From Desulfobacterales bacterium (lineage in GTDB: Bacteria > Desulfobacterota > Desulfobacteria > Desulfobacterales > SURF-7), in contig JABHLN010000030.1 of NCBI GenBank assembly GCA_018693105.1, positions 1 to 36,921 on the forward strand: a DNA stretch of 36,921 nt, read 5' to 3'. Position numbers and translations under genes: made by a program. The notes under the pieces were generated by a model, which saw only the letters and a program-made list of their open reading frames with translations, did no database searches and was not told the DNA's origin. Positions within the stretch are counted from its first letter, which is position 1, and each line of letters starts with the position of its first letter. Of this stretch, positions 24,936 to 32,285 are shown piece after piece.

Positions 24936-26177
24936 CTACCCGTAGCGTATACCTTCAACCGGCTTCAGCCTGGATGCCTTATAGGCCGGATATATTGAGG
25001 CAACAAAACAAATTACAAGCGTGGAAACAGCTATAACTGCAATATCAATTATCTCAATATTTACCGGCAGGGTAGTAAAAGGGTACATTTTAGGATCAAG
25101 TTTTATAAATCTGTATTTCTTCAACAACTGGCAAAGAATTAAACCAATGCCTGTTCCAAGCAATGTACCGATAATTCCGATTATCATCCCTTTGAATAAA
25201 AAAATTTTTTTAATGCTTTTATTAGATGAACCCATAGTTTTTAATATTGCAATATCTCTTGTCTTTTCCATAACCATCATAATCAGAACACTTGCAATAT
25301 TGAATGCCGCAACCAGAATAATAAGTATCAGTATTACAAACATGACTGTCTTGTCTAGTTTAAGGGCTGCAAATAAATTCTGATTCATCTGCATCCAGTC
25401 TCTGGTCCAGTATGGGAACTTAAGCTTTTCATTTATTTCTTCTGAAATATTTCTTGCATTATAGATATCAGATACGCGTACTTCAATACCTGTAACTGAT
25501 TCATGGACATTTAAAATAGTCTGTGCCTCGTTTATATGAATATAAGCAAGAGTACTGTCATATTCATACATCCCTGAATCAACCAGACCAACCACATTGA
25601 ACTGCTTCATTACCGGCATATTCCCAAAGCTCGACATCAGGTCTCCGGGGGATACCATAATAACGCTGTCACCTTTTTTTACATTCAGTTCTCTTGCCAG
25701 TTCCTTGCCTATAATAATACCTGGAATTTGGTGTTTAATATTATCCTTCTGTTTTTTACCTGTGATTTCTTTCAATGATTGTTTATCAAATACCGTTGTC
25801 ACTCTTTTCGCCGATTCAGGGTCAATTCCTCTAAGGACTGCATTTGAAGTGCTTGATTTTGAACGAAGTATTACCTGCGTATATACAAATGGAGTTGCAG
25901 CATCAACACCTTCAATCTTTTCCACGAAATCAATGATACTTTTGTAACCTGAAAAAGGACCTCCATGACGCATAATAAGCAAATGGGATGAAACACCTAG
26001 TATTCGCTGTCTGAATGCCGTCTCCGCACCTGACATCACGGCAATCACAACCACCATAACCATAACCCCGACAATGACACCTGAAACCGCAAAACCGGTA
26101 ATCAGCGAGATAAAAGAGCTTCTCTGCCTGCTTCTTATGTATCGATTACCTATAAAAAACTCATATTGCATTTTCAA
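24936..26177 (-). CDS. LolC/LolE-type lipoprotein-releasing ABC permease
   Basis: This 413-aa membrane protein is of the MacB/FtsX-like superfamily. It starts YEFFIGNRYIRSRQRSSFISLITGFAVSGVIVGVMVMVVVIAVMSG, the typical LolC/E N-terminus, then a long periplasmic domain (about 50-265) containing VDAATPFV, LRGIDPESA and GIIIGKELARELNVKKGD. Three C-terminal membrane helices follow (about 275-305, 325-350 and 375-400), with the cytoplasmic MMVMEKTRDIAILKTMGSS loop that couples to the ATPase, and the end PAYKASRLKPVEGIRYG. In many proteobacteria lolD follows; here no ATPase gene is adjacent, so LolD must be encoded elsewhere. It starts 13 nt after a radical SAM gene and is likely co-transcribed with it. 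Confidence 0.92.
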   Translation of the reverse strand: MKMQYEFFIGNRYIRSRQRSSFISLITGFAVSGVIVGVMVMVVVIAVMSGAETAFRQRILGVSSHLLIMRHGGPFSGYKSIIDFVEKIEGVDAATPFVYTQVILRSKSSTSNAVLRGIDPESAKRVTTVFDKQSLKEITGKKQKDNIKHQIPGIIIGKELARELNVKKGDSVIMVSPGDLMSSFGNMPVMKQFNVVGLVDSGMYEYDSTLAYIHINEAQTILNVHESVTGIEVRVSDIYNARNISEEINEKLKFPYWTRDWMQMNQNLFAALKLDKTVMFVILILIILVAAFNIASVLIMMVMEKTRDIAILKTMGSSNKSIKKIFLFKGMIIGIIGTLLGTGIGLILCQLLKKYRFIKLDPKMYPFTTLPVNIEIIDIAVIAVSTLVICFVASIYPAYKASRLKPVEGIRYG

Positions 26178-26190
26178 AACCCATATTTAT

Positions 26191-27105
26191 TCAACGTGTC
26201 CATAAAGCCAGCGATTCTGCTGATTTCTCCAGCAGGGCTAAGTTTTCAGGAGAGTTAAAGAGCTTTTCACATAACTCACATTTTCTGTATTCAACAATTT
26301 TAGACGCCTTTATGCCTATAAAAGAGGCAATGGCGGTGAGCCCCATATTTCTGATGAAGTTATATAAAACATTTTTTTCTTTTTTCTCAAACAAAGCATC
26401 AATCGAATCGGTTTCCAGGTTGCCCATATGAAAAAAACCGGTGTTTGTAAAATGCATCCCTGCATCACAACAGGCAAACATATCCAGTTCCGGTGAAAGA
26501 TAGGGATTCATAGCACAGGTGTTGGGCTGGTAATCTGAACAAATATCCGGTCTGGTAAATGTTTCAGCACGCCCGAAATAGATGAGCGGTTCCGGGAAAA
26601 ATTTCAGATTGTTCTTCCTGAGAAACTGTTCAAACCTATCATCCTCTTTTGAAAAATCGGTTATAAATGAGATGAAGTAATTCAGATCCTGCCTTTGGCA
26701 GCTCAAAGCAGCGTTGAGAATGTTTTCCTGACTGACATTCTCCTGGTGCCATCGACTGTAACTGATTCGCAATTGGGATAGCCCGTTTAACTTTAACTCT
26801 GAAACGGTATGATCCGAATGTTCCGGGTTTTTTGCCCAGAATCCGTTGGTAACGACCCTTGAATATATGCGGTTGTCTTTACATATCCGTATCAATTTAC
26901 AGATATCATTAAAAAACAACAACGGTTCACCTGCAGTAAAACTTATGCCTGTTACATTAGAACCGGCCATCTTTGCAACAATGGACTCAGCCGTTTGAAA
27001 ATCCATTTTAACATTCTGTGTTGCATCATCATGAGCCACACAATGATCACACTTAATATTACATGTTGTAGAATAGCCAAATGCTATTTGTCTATCGGGA
27101 TTCAT
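26191..27105 (-). CDS. Radical SAM protein with C-terminal cysteine cluster
   Basis: This 304-aa radical SAM enzyme has the cluster motif CNIKCDHC (C15, C19, C22) right at the N-terminus, followed by ISFTAGEPLLF (glycine-rich SAM-contact motif) and VVTNGFWA. Later cysteines (CSDYQPNTC, ACCDAG, YRKCELCEKLF) resemble a SPASM-like auxiliary cluster domain, although the spacing is short. Relatives mature peptides or modify proteins; the reaction here is unknown. It is 13 nt upstream of the LolC/E-type permease gene. A short hydrophobic reading frame (27176-27292) lies immediately upstream on the same strand and might be a partner, but it lacks a clear ribosome-binding site. Confidence 0.86.
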   Translation of the reverse strand: MNPDRQIAFGYSTTCNIKCDHCVAHDDATQNVKMDFQTAESIVAKMAGSNVTGISFTAGEPLLFFNDICKLIRICKDNRIYSRVVTNGFWAKNPEHSDHTVSELKLNGLSQLRISYSRWHQENVSQENILNAALSCQRQDLNYFISFITDFSKEDDRFEQFLRKNNLKFFPEPLIYFGRAETFTRPDICSDYQPNTCAMNPYLSPELDMFACCDAGMHFTNTGFFHMGNLETDSIDALFEKKEKNVLYNFIRNMGLTAIASFIGIKASKIVEYRKCELCEKLFNSPENLALLEKSAESLALWTR

Positions 27106-27463
27106 GATTGCCGTTATACCTTTTCATCATATTTTACAGGTTCAAGTTACATTTAAATGAAATTCTATCAAAGTTCTACAAGAAAATAAACCACATATTA
27201 ATCCAAAAGATAAACACAACAGATAAACCCCAAGGATAATCAATGATTGATATGAAAATCAGCAAAGCAAGTAAAATAAAGGGTCCGAGCATTATACTAA
27301 AACTTAATTGAGGCAATTTCTTGTAACTTCTCAATATTAGTTTTATTTCTTTTCTGCCTGATAAAAACCTTGAATTTATACTTTAAAACACTTATTAATA
27401 AACGATGTGACAATCAGGCTATAATATTCCGTAATCTTTCAATATTTAAATACCAGGGGGATA
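27106..27463. other. 358-base intergenic region
   Basis: The only candidate gene is the small hydrophobic frame at 27176-27292 on the minus strand. On the plus strand a TATAAT at 27420-27425 may be the -10 of the flavoprotein gene, but no matching -35 is seen. The rest is AT-rich with nothing recognisable. Confidence 0.5.
27176..27292 (-). CDS. Possible small two-helix membrane protein
   Basis: A 38-codon frame starting MLGPFILLALLIFISIIDYP encodes two hydrophobic stretches joined by a DYPWG turn. The frame is open a further 30 codons or so upstream (with basic residues such as GRKEIKLILRSYKK) but no ATG and no ribosome-binding site is seen, so the true start may be a TTG upstream or the gene may be a remnant. 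Composition (Phe/Ile/Trp-rich helices after a basic segment) looks more protein-like than random AT-rich DNA. It sits 70 nt upstream of the radical SAM gene on the same strand. Confidence 0.3.
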   Translation of the reverse strand: MLGPFILLALLIFISIIDYPWGLSVVFIFWINMWFIFL

Positions 27464-28228
27464 ATGATGAAGGTTCTTGCTTTTCAAGGAAGCCCTAGAG
27501 CTAAAAACAGTAATACAGATATGATTGTACAGCCTTTTCTGGAAGGTGCAAGGCAGGCCGGAGCATCTACAGAAACATTTTATCTGAGTAAACTCAAGAT
27601 AACACCCTGCCAGGGATGTCTTGATTGTTGGATGAAAACACCCGGCATATGCTCTCTCAAGGACGATATGGGGGGAATTCTGGAAAAAATTCTTGAATCA
27701 GATATCATCGTTTTTGCTACACCTCTTTATAACTGTACAATGACAGCGTACATGAAAGCCTTTATTGAAAGGTTGTTACCACTGGAAAACCCACGCATGA
27801 AAATTATTAACGGTCATCCGGCACACGTGATGCGCTACCCGGATAAAAACTGGAAATGGGTTTTAATTTCAAACGCCGCAAGACCGGACCAGAAATGTTT
27901 TGACAATTTACTGGATGGTTTTCAAAGAAAGTCTCACGTAACAGGAGGCGGATTGCATACTCCTATAGTTGGAACCATTTTACGTGTATCGGGACTACTT
28001 ATGGCAGCAGCCTCAGAGAATGCTGAAAATTCTATTCTCCCTTTTGACCTGGATATTGACTGGTTTTTTGAGGCATGCATACAGGCAGGAAAAGAGGTTG
28101 TTGAACTTGGTAAAATAACACAGGAAACACATGAAATTCTCCATCGTCCATTTATGGATATGAAGATTGAAGAAATCTTTGAAATGGGTTCTAAGGCATT
28201 AGACGTGCTGCTTGCCGACATAGAATAA
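27464..28228 (+). CDS. Iron-sulfur flavoprotein (NADPH-dependent FMN reductase family)
   Basis: This 254-aa flavodoxin-fold protein has the FMN phosphate loop FQGSPRAKNSNTD near the N-terminus and ATPLYNCTMTAYMKAFIERL at the isoalloxazine side. C49, C52, C55 and C63 (CX2CX2CX7C) form the compact cysteine motif that binds a [4Fe-4S] cluster in archaeal and clostridial iron-sulfur flavoproteins (Isf). Such proteins pass electrons from ferredoxin to oxygen, peroxide or other acceptors in anaerobes. The C-terminal portion from about 140 is longer than in minimal Isf proteins. The start is ATG 27464 (or the adjacent ATG 27467) after a GGGGG ribosome-binding site. A terminator at 28290-28327 follows. 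Confidence 0.87.
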   Translation: MMKVLAFQGSPRAKNSNTDMIVQPFLEGARQAGASTETFYLSKLKITPCQGCLDCWMKTPGICSLKDDMGGILEKILESDIIVFATPLYNCTMTAYMKAFIERLLPLENPRMKIINGHPAHVMRYPDKNWKWVLISNAARPDQKCFDNLLDGFQRKSHVTGGGLHTPIVGTILRVSGLLMAAASENAENSILPFDLDIDWFFEACIQAGKEVVELGKITQETHEILHRPFMDMKIEEIFEMGSKALDVLLADIE

Positions 28229-28289
28229 TTCGGCCGATAAAAACGCGTTACTATAATAAAAACATAAAAAAAGATAAATAATGAGAATT

Positions 28290-28327
28290 TCAATTACCGG
28301 CAAAACTTGCCGGTAATTGATTTTTTT
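28290..28327 (+). terminator. Rho-independent terminator after the iron-sulfur flavoprotein gene
   Basis: A perfect 14-bp stem TCAATTACCGGCAA (28290-28303) with 28307-28320, a 3-nt loop and T7 (28321-28327). Confidence 0.92.
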
Positions 28328-28371
28328 ATATTCAATACAATTAATTTAATGTCTTCATCCGATATAGTAAT

Positions 28372-28818
28372 TTATGTAAATTTCATATTAAATACCTCTA
28401 TTGGAAACCCCAGCTTTTTCCCTGTGTTAATATATGCGAATAATGGGGGCGCACTTTCCGGGAGAGGCTTTATACCTTTGTCACTGCAAAGTTCGAGAAC
28501 ACTATCTAAATCTTCCGTTAAAAAAGCCAAATGGTGAAGACCGCCTCCTTTTTCTTTTAGAAATTCCGCATACTCACTTTTGTTGTCAAGGGGCTGAATC
28601 AATTCTATTTCAATATCACCAATTTTCGCAAGTGCAATTTTTACGGCATAGTCCTTTTCTCCTGTAAATTTATCCGGGCCATGAATATCAGAAGCTTGTA
28701 TATTGTGAGTTTCCCATGGACCTATACCGAAATTCTCATACTGATCAATTGTTGCATCCAAATCAGATACAACCAATCCGATTTGTGCCACGCGTTTGAA
28801 TATCTCTTTTTCAGGCAT
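28372..28818 (-). CDS. VOC-fold (glyoxalase/epimerase-like) protein
   Basis: This 148-aa vicinal-oxygen-chelate protein starts RVAQIGLVVSDLDATIDQYENFGIGPWET, a paired beta-alpha-beta module, then DIEIELIQPLDNKSEYAEFLKEKGGGLHHLAFLTEDLDSVLE, which closely resembles methylmalonyl-CoA epimerase-type VOC proteins (the GLHHLAF histidine and the E of IELIQP are metal-ligand positions). The first expected ligand histidine of epimerases (H in the IGxAV segment) is replaced, so true epimerase activity is doubtful; a CoA-ester or lactone substrate is still plausible. It converges with the iron-sulfur flavoprotein gene and has no co-directional neighbour. Confidence 0.82.
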   Translation of the reverse strand: MPEKEIFKRVAQIGLVVSDLDATIDQYENFGIGPWETHNIQASDIHGPDKFTGEKDYAVKIALAKIGDIEIELIQPLDNKSEYAEFLKEKGGGLHHLAFLTEDLDSVLELCSDKGIKPLPESAPPLFAYINTGKKLGFPIEVFNMKFT

Positions 28819-29032
28819 TTTCCCTCTAAAAATAACATAATCAAAAAACGATCCCTTATAAAACAGGCAAATGTGACATTTGTTAATATATACTTTTTAT
28901 TATATTGTTTTGCTCTGCTTTTACAACCTGAAACACTTTATTAATTTAATATATTGAATTTAATTATTTTATTTAATAGAATATCGCTAAATCATTTTTT
29001 CATATATTTCATTTTTATTTATAGGGTTTCAT

Positions 29033-29986
29033 ATGGAAGATAAACCAACCTACGGTGAATTAGACTACAAGGTCAAAGTTTTAGAAAAAGAAGCTGTTTG
29101 GCGCAGACAGGCTGAAAATGCTCTCAAGGAAAGTGAAGAAAACTTCAGGCTTCTGGCAGAAGGGCTTAAAGATGTTGTTCTACGTATCACACCGCGTGGA
29201 ATGCTTGAGTACTGCAGTCCCGCAATAAAAAAATTCGGGGGATATGATCCTGAAAAAGAAATTGGAAATAATGTAAAAAAATATTTTGTTAATGAGAATG
29301 AATATTATGATATCATGAAAATTGTCGAAGAAAACCTCATTGACAACCTCGCGCAAATATTTCAATTTCTTTTCAAACCAAAGGACAAAGAAGCTTTTTA
29401 TGTAGAGGTGTCAGGCAAGATAATTCATCGTAAAGACAACACATATATAATCCAGTGTGTTTTACGTAATATCAGCAGGCGGAAAAAGGCCGAACAGGAA
29501 TTACTCAAAGCAAACGAGAGACTCGAAAAGGAAGTTGAAGAACGAACAAAAGAATTTAAAGAAATAATTATCAGGCTTCAAGATGAAATTGCCGAGCGTG
29601 AGAATTCAGAAAAAGCTCTTCGTGAAAAGGAGAAGAGCTACAAAACAATTCTCGAAAGTATTGAGGAGGGTTATTTTGAAGTGGACCTCTATGGTAACTT
29701 CACATTTATAAACAATTCCATGTGCAATATTCTGGGAATACCGAAAAGTGAAATCCTGGGTGTAAACACCCGTGATTTTTCAAATGATGAAACTGTTGAA
29801 AAGGTAACGAAAATATTCAGCAAAGTATACAACTCACGTGAAACTGATAAAAGATTCGGACTGAAAATCAATCTCAGAAACGGCTCCATAAAAAAGATAA
29901 ATTCATCTCTTTCACTTATTCTGGATTCAAAAAACCGCCCTTCAGGTTTTCGGGGAATCATAAGAGAGGTTGCAGATATAAAGTAA
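29033..29986 (+). CDS. Double PAS-domain protein without an output domain
   Basis: This 317-aa protein begins with a short coiled coil (YGELDYKVKVLEKEAVWRRQAENALKESEE). PAS domain 1 follows (about 35-150, ending VLRNISRRKKAEQEL), then a long coiled coil (about 150-205) and PAS domain 2 (about 205-316, KSYKTILESIEEGYFEVDLYGNFTFINNSMCNILG). It ends REVADIK exactly where a histidine kinase or GGDEF domain usually starts. No kinase sequence continues after the stop, so it is a stand-alone sensor or a truncated kinase. No ligand-binding residue such as a heme histidine is clear. An SixA-like phosphatase gene follows 118 nt downstream on the same strand. Confidence 0.87.
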   Translation: MEDKPTYGELDYKVKVLEKEAVWRRQAENALKESEENFRLLAEGLKDVVLRITPRGMLEYCSPAIKKFGGYDPEKEIGNNVKKYFVNENEYYDIMKIVEENLIDNLAQIFQFLFKPKDKEAFYVEVSGKIIHRKDNTYIIQCVLRNISRRKKAEQELLKANERLEKEVEERTKEFKEIIIRLQDEIAERENSEKALREKEKSYKTILESIEEGYFEVDLYGNFTFINNSMCNILGIPKSEILGVNTRDFSNDETVEKVTKIFSKVYNSRETDKRFGLKINLRNGSIKKINSSLSLILDSKNRPSGFRGIIREVADIK

Positions 29987-30104
29987 CTCCTATTTTTTTA
30001 CTCGTGTAAAGTTGAATATAGACAACCAGAATCTACATAAAAGACATTTCGATTTAAATACTGATACTTTTAACTCTTAAAAGGCAAAACATGGAGTCTT
30101 TATT

Positions 30105-30566
30105 ATGGCACTTTTACTAGTACAACATGGGAAATGTCTCTCAAAGGAGGAAGACCTGGAACGTAGTCTTTCCGAAGAAGGTGTAGACGATGTATGCAGA
30201 ATTGCCGATGTTGCAGAGGCATATGAAGTTTATGTGCCACGAATTGTTCACAGCGGTAAAAAAAGGTCGCGAGAAACAGCCAAGATGTTTGCAGCAGTTC
30301 TTACACCAAGTGACGGTATAGATGAAATAGAAGGTATAAACCCCATGGATAATGTTTCTGATTTTGCCGAAACTATTGATCCAAATGAGGATTTAATGAT
30401 TGTCGGCCACCTGCCGTTTCTTGACAGGCTTACATCTTTTCTTATAACAGGCTCTGTAGATAAATCAGTATTCAAGTTTCAGAACGGAGGCATTGTATGC
30501 CTGATAAAAGAACCGGAAAACGACTCCTGGGTAATCAAATGGGCCCTTATGCCTGATATCGGATAG
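30105..30566 (+). CDS. SixA-like phosphohistidine phosphatase family protein
   Basis: This 153-aa histidine-phosphatase-fold protein matches the SixA subgroup by length, by LLVQHGK at the N-terminus (H8 is the phosphate-accepting histidine), the EEDLERSLSEEG segment, HSGKKRSRETAKMF (R54/R56 region) and VGHLPFLDRLTSFL (H102). The arginine before the catalytic histidine of the usual RHG motif is Gln here. SixA proteins remove phosphate from phosphohistidine in phosphorelay or PTS-type proteins. The upstream PAS protein could suggest a phosphorelay, but no kinase or HPt domain is present in the window. Confidence 0.85.
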   Translation: MALLLVQHGKCLSKEEDLERSLSEEGVDDVCRIADVAEAYEVYVPRIVHSGKKRSRETAKMFAAVLTPSDGIDEIEGINPMDNVSDFAETIDPNEDLMIVGHLPFLDRLTSFLITGSVDKSVFKFQNGGIVCLIKEPENDSWVIKWALMPDIG

Positions 30567-30636
30567 ATAGTATTCATAAGATATGGGTTCCAACTAATTT
30601 TATAAATCATAAAAAGAACATATTACTTCTTTGACC

Positions 30637-31737
30637 ATGAAATTTAATAATTTAATTTTACTGTCTTACACTATTATAGTCCTTGCCATAGAGTCAATTA
30701 TCCCTTTCAAAGCAGTAGCTTATGATATTAGCAGGTACATTGCAACATTTGAACTTATACCAAACAACTCGGGTAAACTTGAAGATGTTGCTGTTACACT
30801 CGATATAACCTACAATATCGGAAGCATTTCAAAAAACAGCGGATTCAAATTTGTCGGCATGCTGCCAATAAAAGATATTAGTATTACAAATGAAAGTTAT
30901 GAACCTCTTGAATACAAGCTTGAAAGCAAAAAAGAACAAAAGATAAGCTGGTCGTTTCCCCAGGTCGCTGAAAGCAATCAGACTGTAATTCTGAATTTTA
31001 CAATTATCCGGGCATTAAAAGGATCTTTAAAAGAAAATCATCTCAACTTTGAATGGGTAAAAAACTGGAAAATACCTGTCCATAACGTTACATATAAATT
31101 CATTCTCCCTAATGACTACAAAATTGAAAATATTAAAACCATACCGAAAGGCAAAATTGAGCATTACAGTGATGGCGATGCAATAATTGTTCACATAAAC
31201 AAGCTTGGTGGGCAGGGTTTTTCGGTAAAGTTCTCTCCGGGGCTGGGTAGTAAAAAGAAATCATTATGGGGCAGTATGGAATCGTTTATAAAAGTTATAA
31301 GCTTTTCGATTATCGGTCTTATAGCTATAGTTTTTTTTATCCGTAGAAGTAAATCAAAGAATTATCAGGATCTCCCCAATCGGCCCCCGGAAACTGAAAA
31401 AAGATTTGGTGATCATTCAGACACTGTATCCCAATTATCATCCAATATAGGAACAACTCCAAGCTTAAAGACAACATCATCATTAAAATGCCCTGAATGC
31501 GGCAGAGTTGTTTACAATCGAAGACAGAGTAAGTGCGGCTACTGTGGTATGACGTTACCTGAAGAATATCTTATGTCCGAAGTAGAAGTAAAAAAAATTG
31601 AACAGATTAAAAAAGATCTTGATGAAGAGGAAAAAAAAATTAAAAAGAAAAAAAAGGGTCGCTCAGGAGGAGACGGAGGCTGCGGCAGTGGTGGCTGTGG
31701 TGGTGGCGGCTGTGGTGGCGGCAGCTGCGGAGGATAG
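30637..31737 (+). CDS. Membrane protein with periplasmic domain, zinc ribbon and CGxGG repeat tail
   Basis: This 366-aa protein begins with a signal sequence (about 1-28) and an extracytoplasmic beta-rich domain (about 29-205). One membrane helix (about 217-235, IKVISFSIIGLIAIVFFI) then leads into the cytoplasm. There it has a zinc ribbon (C285, C288, C300, C303 in CPECGR...CGYCG), a highly charged coiled coil (EVKKIEQIKKDLDEEEKKIKKKKK) and a Gly/Cys tail (343-366) with C349, C354, C359 and C364 exactly five residues apart. The plan recalls DUF2207/TIGR04222-type proteins, which also end in Gly-rich tails, but the match is by architecture only. The start is placed at ATG 30637; a TTG at 30631 is also possible. 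Function unknown. Confidence 0.72.
   Translation: MKFNNLILLSYTIIVLAIESIIPFKAVAYDISRYIATFELIPNNSGKLEDVAVTLDITYNIGSISKNSGFKFVGMLPIKDISITNESYEPLEYKLESKKEQKISWSFPQVAESNQTVILNFTIIRALKGSLKENHLNFEWVKNWKIPVHNVTYKFILPNDYKIENIKTIPKGKIEHYSDGDAIIVHINKLGGQGFSVKFSPGLGSKKKSLWGSMESFIKVISFSIIGLIAIVFFIRRSKSKNYQDLPNRPPETEKRFGDHSDTVSQLSSNIGTTPSLKTTSSLKCPECGRVVYNRRQSKCGYCGMTLPEEYLMSEVEVKKIEQIKKDLDEEEKKIKKKKKGRSGGDGGCGSGGCGGGGCGGGSCGG
31679..31734 (+). repeat. Short tandem repeat encoding the CGxGG tail
   Basis: Roughly 15-bp units of GGYGGYGGCTGTG type encode CGSGG, CGGGG and CGGGS in succession at the 3' end of the preceding gene. The units are imperfect. Confidence 0.6.
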
Positions 31738-31772
31738 ATCAATTTGTGTAATATTTTATATAACTATAATCT

Positions 31773-31830
31773 AAGACCTTTAAAGAGCATCAATATTTGT
31801 TCAAGTACAAGGAAGGTGAAAATTTTAACC
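31773..31830. repeat. Degenerate half copy of the 143-bp inverted-repeat element
   Basis: AAGACCTTTAAAGAGCATCA through TTTGTTCAAGTACAAGGAAG and on to TTTTAACC aligns with the left half of the element at 12325-12467 with scattered mismatches. The right half is absent. The TTA at 31825-31827 is the stop codon (minus strand) of the neighbouring small membrane protein gene. Confidence 0.65.
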
Positions 31831-32220
31831 CGCCCCCCCCAACTGTGCCAGCATCGTTAAAAAAGGTAAAACCAAAGACATTGCCATATATACTGTAAAC
31901 CCGAGTCCAGCAAAAATAGTCAAACAATAAACCGGATAAGCAAAATAATCTTCAACCGACCTGATTTCCATCAGGACCAGAACAAGTGTTGTTACACAAA
32001 AAACAATAATGCTTATCACATACTGGTGACCCCAGCTAAGTGTAATAGATAGAGGAACCGGCAATGCCATACCAAGATTCTTCAGTTCAGTCTCATAGCT
32101 TACCATATGAATATCCTGATCAGATACCAGCGGTTTTTCTACAAAGTATCGGGGGAAAAAGCATGCCGCAAAAATTGAACAAACTGCCATCATCAAACAT
32201 AAATAACGTATGATTTTCAT
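31825..32220 (-). CDS. Small multi-pass membrane protein next to an MMPL exporter
   Basis: This 131-aa protein is not recognised. It has an N-terminal hydrophobic segment (about 5-25, with an AAC sequence that resembles a lipobox), a short polar stretch to about 60, and two or three further membrane segments (about 65-85 and 90-120). It is 65 nt downstream of the RND/MMPL gene on the same strand, so co-transcription and a supporting role are plausible. Its last codons include a G8 run (31833-31840 on the plus strand as C8), a possible slippage site that would alter only the C-terminal few residues. The stop codon falls in a degraded mobile repeat. Confidence 0.7.
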   Translation of the reverse strand: MKIIRYLCLMMAVCSIFAACFFPRYFVEKPLVSDQDIHMVSYETELKNLGMALPVPLSITLSWGHQYVISIIVFCVTTLVLVLMEIRSVEDYFAYPVYCLTIFAGLGFTVYMAMSLVLPFLTMLAQLGGAG

Positions 32221-32285
32221 AGTTATACCTATATCCTGATATTACAAAAGCTACCTATAGTTGACCTGAACATATGCCCAATGAA

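Noticed and set aside
27243..27311. 22-codon plus-strand frame MIDMKISKASKIKG in the radical SAM/flavoprotein gap
   Set aside because: It is very short, has only a weak AAGGAT site, and overlaps the more protein-like hydrophobic frame on the other strand.
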